A program made the position numbers and the translations under genes. Shown here piece by piece: positions 12,701-23,400 of a DNA stretch of 64,000 nucleotides. The DNA is from Taenia hydatigena (Eukaryota > Platyhelminthes > Cestoda > Cyclophyllidea > Taeniidae), in contig JADWOT020000008.1 of assembly GCA_036345935.2 (NCBI GenBank), forward strand, positions 10,143,554-10,207,553, given 5' to 3'. Numbering within the stretch: position 1 is the first letter of the stretch; every line of letters starts with the position of its first letter. The notes beneath the pieces were generated by a model. The model did not search any database and was not told the DNA's origin. It saw only the letters and a list, made by a program, of their open reading frames with translations.

Positions 12701-14916
12701 GGCACCAGTATACATCTCCGATGTTGTGATCTGAATCTTATTCCGCTGAGCTTAAGTGGACCTTGAAGCATGAAGCGACTCAACCAGGTATGTAAGTCTA
12801 GTAACTGAATAATCGAGTAGTTTTTGAGTAAAAGTAGGTTATAGCGAAAGAGGATACACATTATAGACAGTGGCGATGCCATTGCCATGGACTCAATGCG
12901 AAGTGGGTATACAAGAATTCGCGTCCTGCACATTAGGCCAATCAGCGACACGCACAGGTCTGCGCTGCAGAATGATCGATGCTGTCGCGCGTGATCAGCG
13001 ACGGAATGTTTGCGTGGGAGGTAGAATAAATATTTAATGATTTTGAAAAAATAAAATAGCACTCCACTTGCAACACACCTTCTGTCGCTCTGTATCGCAA
13101 AGTTGAGTTATAAAACTACTAGGATTCGCCAATTAAAACACGGGAGAAGCCCTACTTTGTGAATAAGTGTCTGAGGTAGCATAACCGACAGCAATGACAC
13201 AAGCTAAGAAACGTAATTCTTATCTGGCATATCTCGACACGAAATACATTGTAAAAATTCGTCCCGACTGGTGACTTCCACACTGAAACAAGCTAATCTA
13301 ACAGAGTGCGGAAACAAATGTTTCGTCGCCACACTCACACGTGACACAGCAAATAATCTCTAGCTGCTTTGCCTTCCAACAGAAATATCCACAAGATGCA
13401 TTTGCGCCGAAAAAACCACGAATTAACCGACTCATTTGAGTTCAGTCAATAACTTTTAATAGTAACCCAAGCCTATCCATCAAGCAAATCTGAAAAAAAT
13501 GAAAGAAAATTAGATCTATGCTTCGAATTACTGCCATTCGTCACAAGAATAACCTCAGCAAAAAAGGCATTATCGCAAAGGAACGAAACCGTAAGGTTTC
13601 GTCATTTCCAATAGTTCAATAAGACTCACCCAGAGAGTGGAAGAAGGGCGTCGATTTGGTCGAAAACTCCAGCCAGACGCGCGAATTTAGACTAAAGGAA
13701 GTAAACCAAAGAGAGAGTGAGAAGGCTGGCTCCGCTTCCTTTAACCGCAGCGGTAGAGGTGCTTATTGCTGCGACTGACCGACTTTCGATGACGTGGAGT
13801 CACCGCTGACCGCATTGGTGTGAATTCATTGAAAAAATGACACTCCAGTTAAATGACGACTGCGTATTTAACCCCACAATTATGCATATGACCATAGCAA
13901 CGACATGCAGCCTAGGGGAGTCAGAAAAGTAAACCCCCATACCTTTGATGTGTAGAGACCGACATTTCGACTATGGACACCCCGAAAATCACCTCCAGCA
14001 TAAGCTTGATGTGGAAGGAAACCCAGATGTGAATGAAAACCGATTTCGCTATGTTCCCTTATCTATTAAAAGATGACAAAATATGACGCCCGTCTATAAA
14101 CAATAACCAGTAATTATTCTATTCCATGTTTTTCCCCATTCCCACGTTCGCATCCACCATTGGCATAGCGTCCAGGCTCCATGTAGTTAATACCAAAAAA
14201 AGTATTCTCTTTTAAATCTTGGTGAAGACAAACTGGTTCAAATGAACTTAATGTGTAAAATAAATATAAGTCATGCAATGGAAATTTCGAAGATTCAGTT
14301 AAAGCACATAACTTCCGGTGGCATAAACTTATGATAACTAATCGGAACGCATAGTTCTTGGGCCATAGCCAATATAGTCACTGATGAAACTTTCTATCTT
14401 TTTACTTCATAAGATATTGTAACCTAGCTTCAAGCGTCGTTTAGGGATGATTCCGTTAATAAAACACATAACTAACCGAAGGCTCAGGTAAGCCTTGTAT
14501 ATTCAGGCTTTCAAACTTATTGGCCAAATCCTCGTACTCCTTCTTGACAGCAACCAGCTTTGAACAGAGGCTTTTCACATGGTTGCGCAGAACAGCTTCC
14601 GAAGAAGTATTTAGCTAAATTAAACATTCAATTAACCAAACAAAAGAATATTTGCCGATCCTAGTATGCGCTTCATGAGATCATCGGAATTCGATTCGAA
14701 ATCGGGCGGTGTATTCTTCAAGGCAAGTTCCATGTTTAGATTTAATGTGTCATGCAACAGAGTAACACCCTTAAGAAGGGAATCTATGTACATAACATAA
14801 AGGATAGATAAAGTACCGCGCGCCGCTCCATATGCTTGTACAACTTCAGCAAGATTGTCAAATCCTGCGGATTCCTTTTGGTCCTCATCCACGACAACAA
14901 ACTCCGACTCATCCAT
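6673..14916 (-). CDS. NEMO/optineurin-like adaptor with C-terminal zinc finger
   Basis: Model of 13 minus-strand exons: 14916-14817, 14783-14637, 14595-14477, 11494-11296, 10746-10682, 10604-10594 (11-nt micro-exon, least certain), 10434-9393, 9171-8968, 8129-8040, 7966-7877, 7257-7195, 7035-6907, 6756-6673. It totals 2343 nt, 780 residues, in frame throughout. The last exon encodes CPKCQLWLPDRAALEIHLDTC, with C758, C761, H774 and C778; the spacing C-x2-C-x12-H-x3-C and the LPD and L-x-I-H residues match NEMO (IKBKG) and optineurin. The N-terminus (EFVVVDED, F6-x-x-V9) resembles an LC3-interacting motif and is followed by predicted helices (residues 34-120). Residues 214-561 are His/Gln/Pro/Gly-rich; 562-600 looks helical. 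These families are ubiquitin-binding adaptors of IKK/TBK1 signalling and selective autophagy; the function here is inferred. No clear UBAN ubiquitin-binding coiled coil was found, and some weak donors (9392, 14636) need transcript support. Confidence 0.55.
11495..14476. other. 3-kb intron of the NEMO/optineurin-like gene
   Basis: AT-rich, with no coding pattern that joins the flanking exons in phase. A short perfect hairpin (GAAACC-GTAA-GGTTTC) lies near 13587. No transposon domains or RNA genes were recognised. Confidence 0.5.
14784..14816 (-). other. 33-nt intron
   Basis: GT-AG intron between the first two coding exons of the NEMO/optineurin-like gene. Its length is a multiple of three and it has no stop, so retention would insert 11 residues without breaking the frame. 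The spliced form gives a more regular helix. Confidence 0.6.
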
Positions 14917-15598
14917 CTTTCACACGACAGCAGATACCGGAATTTACACCGCGTATGGTATTCAACTAATGCAGTTGGCTGATAAATTTTAAAACAAAGA
15001 CGTTTCCAGGTCGCATATATGAACAATCTATCAAAGTGTAGGAGTTTGTTCTAAATTAATAGCCTATGCGTCGTAAAAAAAATTCATTGTTTTAGCACCT
15101 TGGTGAGAAAGATTATTTCTAGCCAGTTGCAAAAATATTGCACAAAACAGCTAAACGAATATTTCTTATATCTTGGTTTATTATATTTCTCTGAGAACTT
15201 TTTACCTTGTTAAAAGGCACCAAAAATTCGGAGAATATAGTGCGATTTGGATACATTGCTTACTGTCTTATAACGTCGAAATCGGCGTTACATTTTAAAT
15301 GGATAACGCTATGAAATTATAAGGCACTTAATCTATTTACCTCAAATTGTCGAGGCGTTTCATAAAATGGTTTTCAACTCCTTCTACCAGTTTCCTAAAT
15401 TTTTTCACTTTACTAAGTCCTTATTCAATGAAGATAAGAAAATGTTTGCCCCTCCAGTATTTGCGATTTCTAATCTTCAGCTAATCGGCCTTGTCTCTGT
15501 AGCTCACCAAGGTTATTGCTAATGTGTTCACTTTTCGTGCAATTTATAACCTACTGCTGATGGTCGGGTCTAATTAAAATTGTGTGATTTTTGTATTG
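14917..15598. promoter_or_regulatory. Divergent intergenic region, candidate bidirectional promoter
   Basis: The start codon of the minus-strand NEMO/optineurin-like gene and that of the plus-strand AGPAT gene are 682 bp apart and point away from each other. The interval is AT-rich with no coding exon, so both promoters or 5' UTRs must lie in or overlap it, unless upstream non-coding exons exist. Confidence 0.45.
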
Positions 15599-16517
15599 AT
15601 GCGTTGGAGGATCTTTGACGAAATGCTTAGAGAAGTCCAATTTTGGTCGAAATTGATCGCTGCTATATGTGTTTTATTGTTGGGAGCTCTTTATTATTGC
15701 ATTAAGTATTCTTTCACTGGTCGCAGCTATTATAATAGTTAGTAAGGCCTTGGTTACTCTTTCACGAAATCAGTAACACAATTCATCTATGGCAAACGAT
15801 TAGCTGGATCGTTGGGATGCAGCATAGGGTTCATGGGATCGAAAATCAGGTTACGGATGGTCCACGTATCATTGTAGTCAATCATCAGAGCGCTCTTGAC
15901 ATTCCAGGTATTTATCTTAGTAATGCCAATGTTCTCAAGCTTTGATCCCAGTGTGGCCGAGACGGTCGACATTCGTAGCCAAACGGTCCATAGCAACCTA
16001 TGCTTCTTTTGGCTTACTCGTCTGGTTTCTTAAAGCCATATTAATTGACCGTTCAAACCGCAATGACAGCATACACAAGTTGCGTGATGCAGCTAAAATT
16101 GTTAAAAAGGATCAGGTAGGATTCGATGTTCTATACATTTCTTAAGGTTTCCGTCATTATTTTCCCCGAGGGCACCCGTGGAGATGGGAAGACTGGTTTG
16201 CTTCCATTCAAAAGGGGCGCATTTCACCTTGCCGTGGAGGCGCAGGTCCGCATCTTTATTTTGGGTAACTTGCCCTTTTAAGGTCCCTATTCAGCCCGTT
16301 GTAATTGCGCCATATTCTTGGCTTGATATCCCTAACAGAATAGCCAGAGGAGGTACTTGTCCTTTAAGAACCTTAAACCCTAGGTGTCTGTGATATTTTT
16401 ATATTGCCTTCCATTTCCACCATCGGTATGATCGCCTCAGATGTAGCTTCCCTTACTGATAAAGTTTGGAAGAATATGTCAGCTGTCTTTATGTCATCTC
16501 TACCCTCCAAGCTCTAA
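15599..16517 (+). CDS. 1-acyl-sn-glycerol-3-phosphate acyltransferase (AGPAT), compact copy
   Basis: Complete six-exon model: 15599-15741, 15774-15907, 15940-16115, 16147-16245, 16283-16352, 16384-16517; 756 nt, 251 residues. The five introns are only 31-37 nt. The enzyme transfers an acyl chain from acyl-CoA to the sn-2 position of lysophosphatidic acid, making phosphatidic acid in the ER membrane. Evidence: a hydrophobic helix at about residues 16-35; acyltransferase block NHQSALD (N84 to D90, the H-x4-D catalytic pair); FPEGTRG at 157-163 (the EGTR glycerophosphate-binding motif); [12 protein letters not shown]; and the late LPSIST block. The start is the first ATG after an in-frame stop; 15623 is a second in-frame ATG. 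It is the shortest of the three AGPATs here and has one intron the others lack. Confidence 0.9.
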
Positions 16518-18930
16518 GACGCTGATTCTCAAATACCCATGACGGAGCTTACTTCCGCCGATAGTCTGCTTGTTATTGCTTCGATCTTATCGACTTCACA
16601 ATGTGGATCTGCTCAAATATACTTATTTTTGCGTTTTACTCGTCGGCTTTTGACATCCCTACTTTATTGCTGAACAAGATAGTATTTTGCGCGCCAAGTG
16701 CTTACTTTCTTTGTTTTTGCTAGGAAATTGTACAGGCCCCTTATTGATGTTCTGCAAGGGCACCGCGCAATTGCTAGGTTTATTTTGCTTCTTCAGTCAT
16801 TCTTATTTACCTTATTTGATTCGATTTCACCGATTCTATGCATATTCGAAAAGCGCGGAACGCTTGACTTTTTGTCTGCTTGAGATCGCTCAATCGTGTA
16901 TCGTTGTGCGATTCGCCTGAAGACTTATTTGAAGTGATACATTATTAGCCATTTAATAGGGGATTTGAAACGAAACCTGCATGTTGCCAAACGCCATCTG
17001 AATTTTGTGAAATCCTCTCTGTTAATTATGAAAATTTTGCATAGCTTGCGCAATCCTTGCTTTCTTCAAACATTTGCATATCAAAGAGTGCACAGCAGAT
17101 GGAACATCCTTTAGCAAACACTCCTTGATCCAGTCCGTTTCTGTGTCACTATTTCAATGAAACGCATTTGACATATCCAAAGTATTACACCTTAGTGTTT
17201 GGTACTTGAGCGCTTTCTCAGTCCATATACGTGTCTGAGGTCTTTTACTCATTGCTTTTTATCGATGAACGTAATTGTAAAATTTGTCTTCGAATACATT
17301 TCTCTTTTTCGTGATGTGCATATTCAAGTTCAAGTGTATTCAGGGTGTATTGCTAAAGTCACCTCTGAGGTCTTAATGAAACAGATTGGTCTGGAGACGA
17401 GTTTGCTACCAGCGAACAAGAAGGTCAAATGACTGTGCGCATTCTCAGAAAAGGAGTACCGTGAAAATAGCGTGATACCCGAGCCCATAGTTTGATATTA
17501 TCTGAACAGGCATAATTTTATTATAGGTAAAATTTAACTGCCTACAGTCGTGTCTGGTGTTTTCTAGCTACTGGGTTAACATCACACGGAGTGGGAGTCT
17601 TTTGGCGTCCATTTGTGTAAAAGGGAAGGTCGTTTACTGCTTTTGCTGTCACGAGCTGCATGCTGCTTAATGATTTCCCCAAAAATGTTGGAGTGCTTCG
17701 ACTAAATTGAAACTACTTTTGATTCTAGCCATAAAATATCAAATACGATTGGCTCTTGTGCCAACCGTTCGTACCGCTTGAATCACTCCTAAAGATTTTA
17801 AGGCTTGCAACTGGGAGGGGCATACAATTGAACCGGGAAGCCGATTCTTGGGATGTGAATAGGATCCGTGCCATGGCACGGACGCTTAAAACAGGTACCA
17901 GGCTGCCGCATAGCCCTTGGCTCGCGTTGAGCATGACGACACTGCACTGGCATTGACAAAAGTAGTTAAATCACTTAAAATAAGTTGTGGAAAATGAATA
18001 AAAAACTATTAATCTTTGATTCTCTAGCACACCGAGGTAACATCCGATTTAAGCCGCACTATTTAGTCTTGCTGGCCTCATTAGAGTGCATTTATCACGT
18101 TTTCAGCAAATTGTTATGCCAAGGTAACCGTATTTCATGTGGTCACCCCTCGTGGATGCACTTGCCAAAACAGAACCAACGGAACAAGATGAGAGACTCT
18201 CCCCAGGCTCCGTCTTGATTTCATTCATTTTACCCTTTTGTCGTTATTTTAACATCGCATCACTATCCAACTGGATCATTCACGGCTTCTCACTACATAA
18301 ATAGACCTTTCATCCACCCGTTACTCACGACTTTTACAGCGTTACTTTCACATGGACGCTTTCGACTTCTATCTTGCAACTTCAAAAGTTAGGGTTGCAG
18401 TAAAGTAGAGGGTGAAGTTTTGCTGGACTTTTGGCTGTGAGACGTAAAAGATGAAGTCAATAATGCCAGATAATTCCAGCCTCTATGCGCATACCTAACT
18501 AGCCAGTCGATCTACTTAAGCGTAGGGACTCTTTTACGTCTCTGAGAGGGGTCACATTCTTCAAGCCATCCTATTGTCACCATTTCAGCATGTGAATGTG
18601 GTCCTCAAGACGTACGCGGACCAATCGTCCAAACGGATGCGGCACAGACACATTCATCTTGGCCAACTGAAATGCTCGAAACTTGCGAATGACCAACTGT
18701 AGCTAAACGGTAAGGCACACTCGCACTCAAGAGATGGCAAGATCCAATTGGTCCTCGATCAACGGCTGATCACATCTGATACTGGCGTTATGATAGGCCA
18801 TGACTCATACCCAGCTGCCATGTTTGGCCATAGGCTCCCTCACATACACCAATGGTTTATCAAGACGGTAGCTATGAGTGTGAGGGTAGAGCTCAATTTT
18901 CCCTTGTTGTACCTGGTTGTTGACATCGCT
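16518..18930. other. Intergenic region without recognised genes
   Basis: AT-rich DNA after the compact AGPAT gene. Short open frames occur on both strands but show no domain, splice-consistent chain or typical coding composition. No poly-A signal for the AGPAT gene is obvious in the first 300 bp. Confidence 0.5.
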
Positions 18931-18935
18931 TCAGT

Positions 18936-19340
18936 ATGGCGGCGATGTGTCAACACCACAGTCTGGTGGCAGAGCTTCGGCAGGCACTAACTCCCTGACG
19001 TTACTGCAAAAGATAAAATCTCGGGCAATCTGAAAGGTCTGGTACGTGATTTACATCAACGGAAAGAGAAAGAAAACAAAGCGCCAGTTTATTGTCGCAA
19101 TTAGTAGCGAAGCCGGCCCTTCGTCTGCACTTCATTTGTTGGATATCTGAGGCGAACCGTTTTGATTTTGGCGTTACCTGCGACGTAATTGGTGCGAGAT
19201 CGCGTGTCGTAAGAAGACGCCTCCGCCTTGCAGTTTCGATACTTGAAATAGTCTTTTTCAAATTGACACTCACCACTCTCTACCCATCTCGTGCTTCTGC
19301 TGATGGCACGTAGTCGATTGCTCATTTTCTGTGTATGTTT
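18936..19340 (-). CDS. Coding-like terminal exons, unrecognised
   Basis: A candidate minus-strand terminal exon near 19005-18936 has a good acceptor (ATCTTTTGCAG) and a peptide ending ELVPAEALPPDCGVDTSPPY before TGA. An exon at about 19325-19271 with a GTGAGT donor joins it in phase. A separate open stretch at 19438-19330 encodes a segment around KYEEIPPSNIRIIE that looks a little like the end of a Tudor fold. These may be 3' exons of the gene at 19.9-20.5 kb, but the links between them are not resolved. Confidence 0.25.
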
Positions 19341-19875
19341 CGTAGCATTGTCTCGATGATGCGGATGTTGGAGGGAGGAATTTCTTCGTATTTGCTTCGC
19401 TTTAGTTGGAGGAGGCTAGGCATCGCGATAGCATAGAGGGCTACGGTGTCACATTTCGTTCATTTTCACTTCGATATTCTCGGTGGTGCTTCAAATTAAT
19501 GTAGGAGGCCAGGCATGCGCATAAATTAACACTAACATTTGTGAAATTCTTTACCAGTACATCCATTAAGTCAACTTCTGTTATTTGATGTAAGAAAGTG
19601 TAATAATGTAACCTTTTTATTCATTCAATTGCAGTACTTGCGTACCTGTTTGTAACATTGAACTTGCAGCTTTCTTGCAGGTAATACACTTTCACCAATC
19701 CAACTTGAGGTTGAGGTGAGTCCTTCGTCGGAGAATAACGTTTACTCTCTTGTTGGATTTCAAGTTATTTGGTTTGCGGTTGGGTTTATGCGTTGATGGG
19801 CTTTAAAACTGAGCTAATAATTATCAATCTTCGAAAATAAGGCTGATGTTGTTCATAATAAACAAATATACTTAC

Positions 19876-20491
19876 CACTTGGAAGAATGCATCACATAGT
19901 CTTTCTCTTGGATTCAAATTGGCCTAAAGATGGACTTAAGAGGTTTTACGTTCTTTGGTCATCACTCGATCATTTTTATGAGACCGTTTTAATGATCCCA
20001 GTTCCGCTGGCACATTAGAAGTTTCGAGGAAAACACTGCTTGATACGTGTAGATTACGTAATTTTCGCTTGATTAGACTCACTGCAACTTCACAAGTCTC
20101 CGGTGAGCCAAGCACACAAACCGCTTGCAGGCAACCCTCAGCACACTTATTCACAGAATAATATCTAGTTCTACAGTAAGTGTATCCCTTTGAGTGGGCA
20201 GCGTGCAGTCATCACACCGATTAATAAAGCCCTTTAGCAGTCGAGAAAAGGCGCAATCTCTGTTGTGTTGCTGTTTATAGAGTTCGCGTCTCTTTGCAAT
20301 AAGGGAAAAAGCATTGTATGCATTCATTGATTTTGCAATCTCGACACAATCTCTTGAATTCATCAGAGATGGTGAACCATTGCTCTGTGATTTGAAAATT
20401 CCCTGTCGGACTGTCTTTAAACCAGAGATTTGTCGCCACGACTGCTTTGGCAATATTCTAACATGAATCTTCCCCTCAAATTTTCGAACCA
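19876..20491 (-). CDS. Partial gene: three phase-linked exons, possibly KH-like
   Basis: Minus-strand exons 20491-20175, 20145-19966 and 19923-19876 join in frame. The first junction is a 29-nt GT-AG intron; the last donor is a clear GTAAGT. The second exon contains VCVLGSPETCEVAVSLIKRK, which resembles the last strand and helix of a KH RNA-binding domain as seen in AKAP1 or TDRKH. I do not see a clean GXXG loop before it, so the domain call is tentative. The gene is incomplete at both ends in my reading; upstream exons were not found between 20.5 and 25 kb. Confidence 0.4.
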
Positions 20492-23400
20492 CTAAAAATA
20501 GTGAACTGAAAAGAAAGTCATGAAGGGCTACGTCGTAAATTTGTTATGCAGAGTACCTCTGCGGGCTGCACATCTGACGTTGGAGATTTGCGTACGCATA
20601 CTCGATCTCCGATAGGATTGCCTATTTGGAATACTACACTGGATTAATGCCGATTCTCCTAATTCCGCTGATAAAACCGGTCGTACTGATAAGGTAATCA
20701 GTAAAATTGGTTTTGAATGTAAATATAAGCAGTTGAGAGGAGCTTGAACATCGGAAGTGATGGCAAATTTCTTAACTATTCTGCTTAGAGTCTGAATTAA
20801 GCACGAGGTTTGTTAAAATACCACTCACCAATACAGCTGCCATATCATCAAAGCATCTTTAGCCTATTTTAACTCTTTGAAATGTATTGTCTTTTAAAAT
20901 GACGATTTCGTGTTTTAAGAACTGACTACTGAGCCATTACTCATCTAGACAATTTAGCCAGATAACGATACTTTAATCCTCAACTCGTGAGACCGAGTTT
21001 ATCCATCACTCCATTTTTACGCGAAGTTAAATGGAGCCTGTCAACTCAGTCGTGTTCCGGTTCTGGAAATTCAAAAGGCCGCCGTAGTCTTCGCTTAGGA
21101 GTTTGTTTATGATCTCATGCCAGCTCCCCTTTAGGCCTTCCACACAGGATAAGGCCAAGAATCAGGCACCAGGTCGGATGACCTCACATCAAATTAAACT
21201 TCGTTAAGTGGACCTGGCTAAGCAGTTGAGTTTATCCGCGTTGGAACTGTGCACTGAAATGACATCTTCATCTTCACAGTGATTGCTCGTTAATCAAAGA
21301 GCCACTGCGCCAAATGACGGTGACCAATGGAAGCGTTTAGAGGATAACAAAGCATGTTAGAGGTATGCGACTGCCTCGATGACTCATACTGCCGCGTTGC
21401 TTCATTGCAGACCGCGAAGGAGGCAAAAGGGGTGTGTAGGCAGGGCGGTAGCGCCGGCCGTTGCGAAGGTCAGCTGTAGTAGTCGACCTTGCCGATAACA
21501 AACACAAAAGGCTCCCCCTAAAGGGGACGGGAGGTGCGGGTAGCTATTTGGGGCAACACTGGATTCACGCATATCAAGAGAACAGTGCTCGACACTATCA
21601 AAGCACGCCCACGAACCTCCCCTTCATCCCACTCCCGACAACTTTCTAGCTGGCTTGATGGGTGAGTAACGCAGCCTCGTGATGTCGAGGTTCGATTAGT
21701 AAAACGCCTCAAGGCTGTGGCCTGAGTTGCTCTGGTGTCTTAAACAAAGCTCGATCAAAGTAGCCTCTACATTGCACTTTGTTTCGAGGTTCTGTTAGAC
21801 CTCTACCATGCCACCTCTTGGCAATAACTCTAGCCGTTTTTGGTGCAAATTGTGTAAGTTTTACTTAGTTGGACCACTGTGTGGGCAAAGGAACGGATAT
21901 CAGTTGAGAGCTATCATTCATGACGCATGGAGCTAACGGCCCTGCGCTAAGGAGCAGTCGCATTATTAATAAAGTTTGCCCTGTTTAGCTTCAAATACAA
22001 ATTGTCACGAAAGTTTCTTAACTCACTGGTATGGCAAGTGGATTGAAAGGGGTTTTCGGATTCGAATCTCTATTTACTGCTCCGGTCGATTTGTCTACGT
22101 GACTCGATGGAGGGTCACGTGCTGGTCTCACCTAACCCTTTAGAGGTTACGAAATAATCTTTTCTAATTTAAGCCTACCGAGATACATCAATTATATTAA
22201 TCCTTCCCAATGACGTTACTTCAATATTTAATTATTTTGTTCGGTGGTCCGCATGGGCAGGCTTGTATTTCGGTTCAGAGGAACAATTTGTACGCTACAT
22301 CATTTGGTAAGCTTGGCTACTTGAACCTACCTCTAAGCCGTCTGTATCTATCTCTATGACACAAATCACATTGAGTTTAGACTAAATGGAACATGGGATA
22401 AATGTTCTACAAAACTCATATGAGGCTACATTAAACAAGTTTGTTCGTTTACTGGCCCATTACAAACAGAAGTCCGGATCCCAGCCATTATCGGTCTTCT
22501 TCCTTAAAACTATACTTTTATCGAGGAATTTTGTTCCATCGCATGTTGACAGAATATGCACAATAATATAATGTTCGCACAGTACTGTGTGTTTATGGCA
22601 AAAATGGGAGCAATATTTCAATATGGGATGTTGTATTACATTGTCGCCTTCATTCACCTCGAAGTCACTTGCAGTCTAAGTTTCCATTTCCCACTCAGTC
22701 CTCCCTTGGAGTGCTGCATTTACAATCTCACCGGAATCAAGAAAATGGCAGTGGTAAAACAGCCTTCCCTTCCTCAAAGGTAGTGCTGCCTAAATTGAGC
22801 TTATTTTAAACGGTTGTTTCACACATTCAATGGGAATTTGCAGATCCCCACCATTGATGCAGTTAACACTTGGGGCTTAAGAGTAACTTGTGTACTTCGT
22901 GGTTTGGAGAAGGCTCAGATGTGATTAAAGGTAAGCGCTGTCAGGTTTTTGTAATGAACATCCTCCGCTAACGATTATTTGTTGATGGCCTAAAAATGTT
23001 ATTAAATCTATTAATCAGGCTGCATGTCCAGAGTGGGCATGGAATATGAAATGTTCGCAGGTCCTATGGCATTTCCAGCAGTAGTGAAAGTGTTTCTCGG
23101 GTCGACATTTAAAGCGGCTCTATGCCGATCTTGAGAACCGGCCTTGTCTGTTGACAATGTAGGCAGTAGAGGTGGAGATGGCGTATGATTCACCGCCCAA
23201 GGCCTTGGCAACGTGAATCATCCGCGGGCAGTTGTTCGTGCGACTGGTGCAGGAGACAGACCACGAAAGGTCACTTGGCCTGACAACGACTTGTGTGTTC
23301 TCAAGTCATCTTGGAGGGATTCCATTGACCTGTGTGTCTTGTGTCTTGAGTGAAGTACCATCTTTTGTTTATTGAAGTGGCCACTGCATTTTATATGAAC

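Noticed and set aside
22050..22085. GGATTCGAATCTC resembling a tRNA T-arm.
   Set aside because: No matching D-arm, anticodon arm or acceptor stem could be paired around it.
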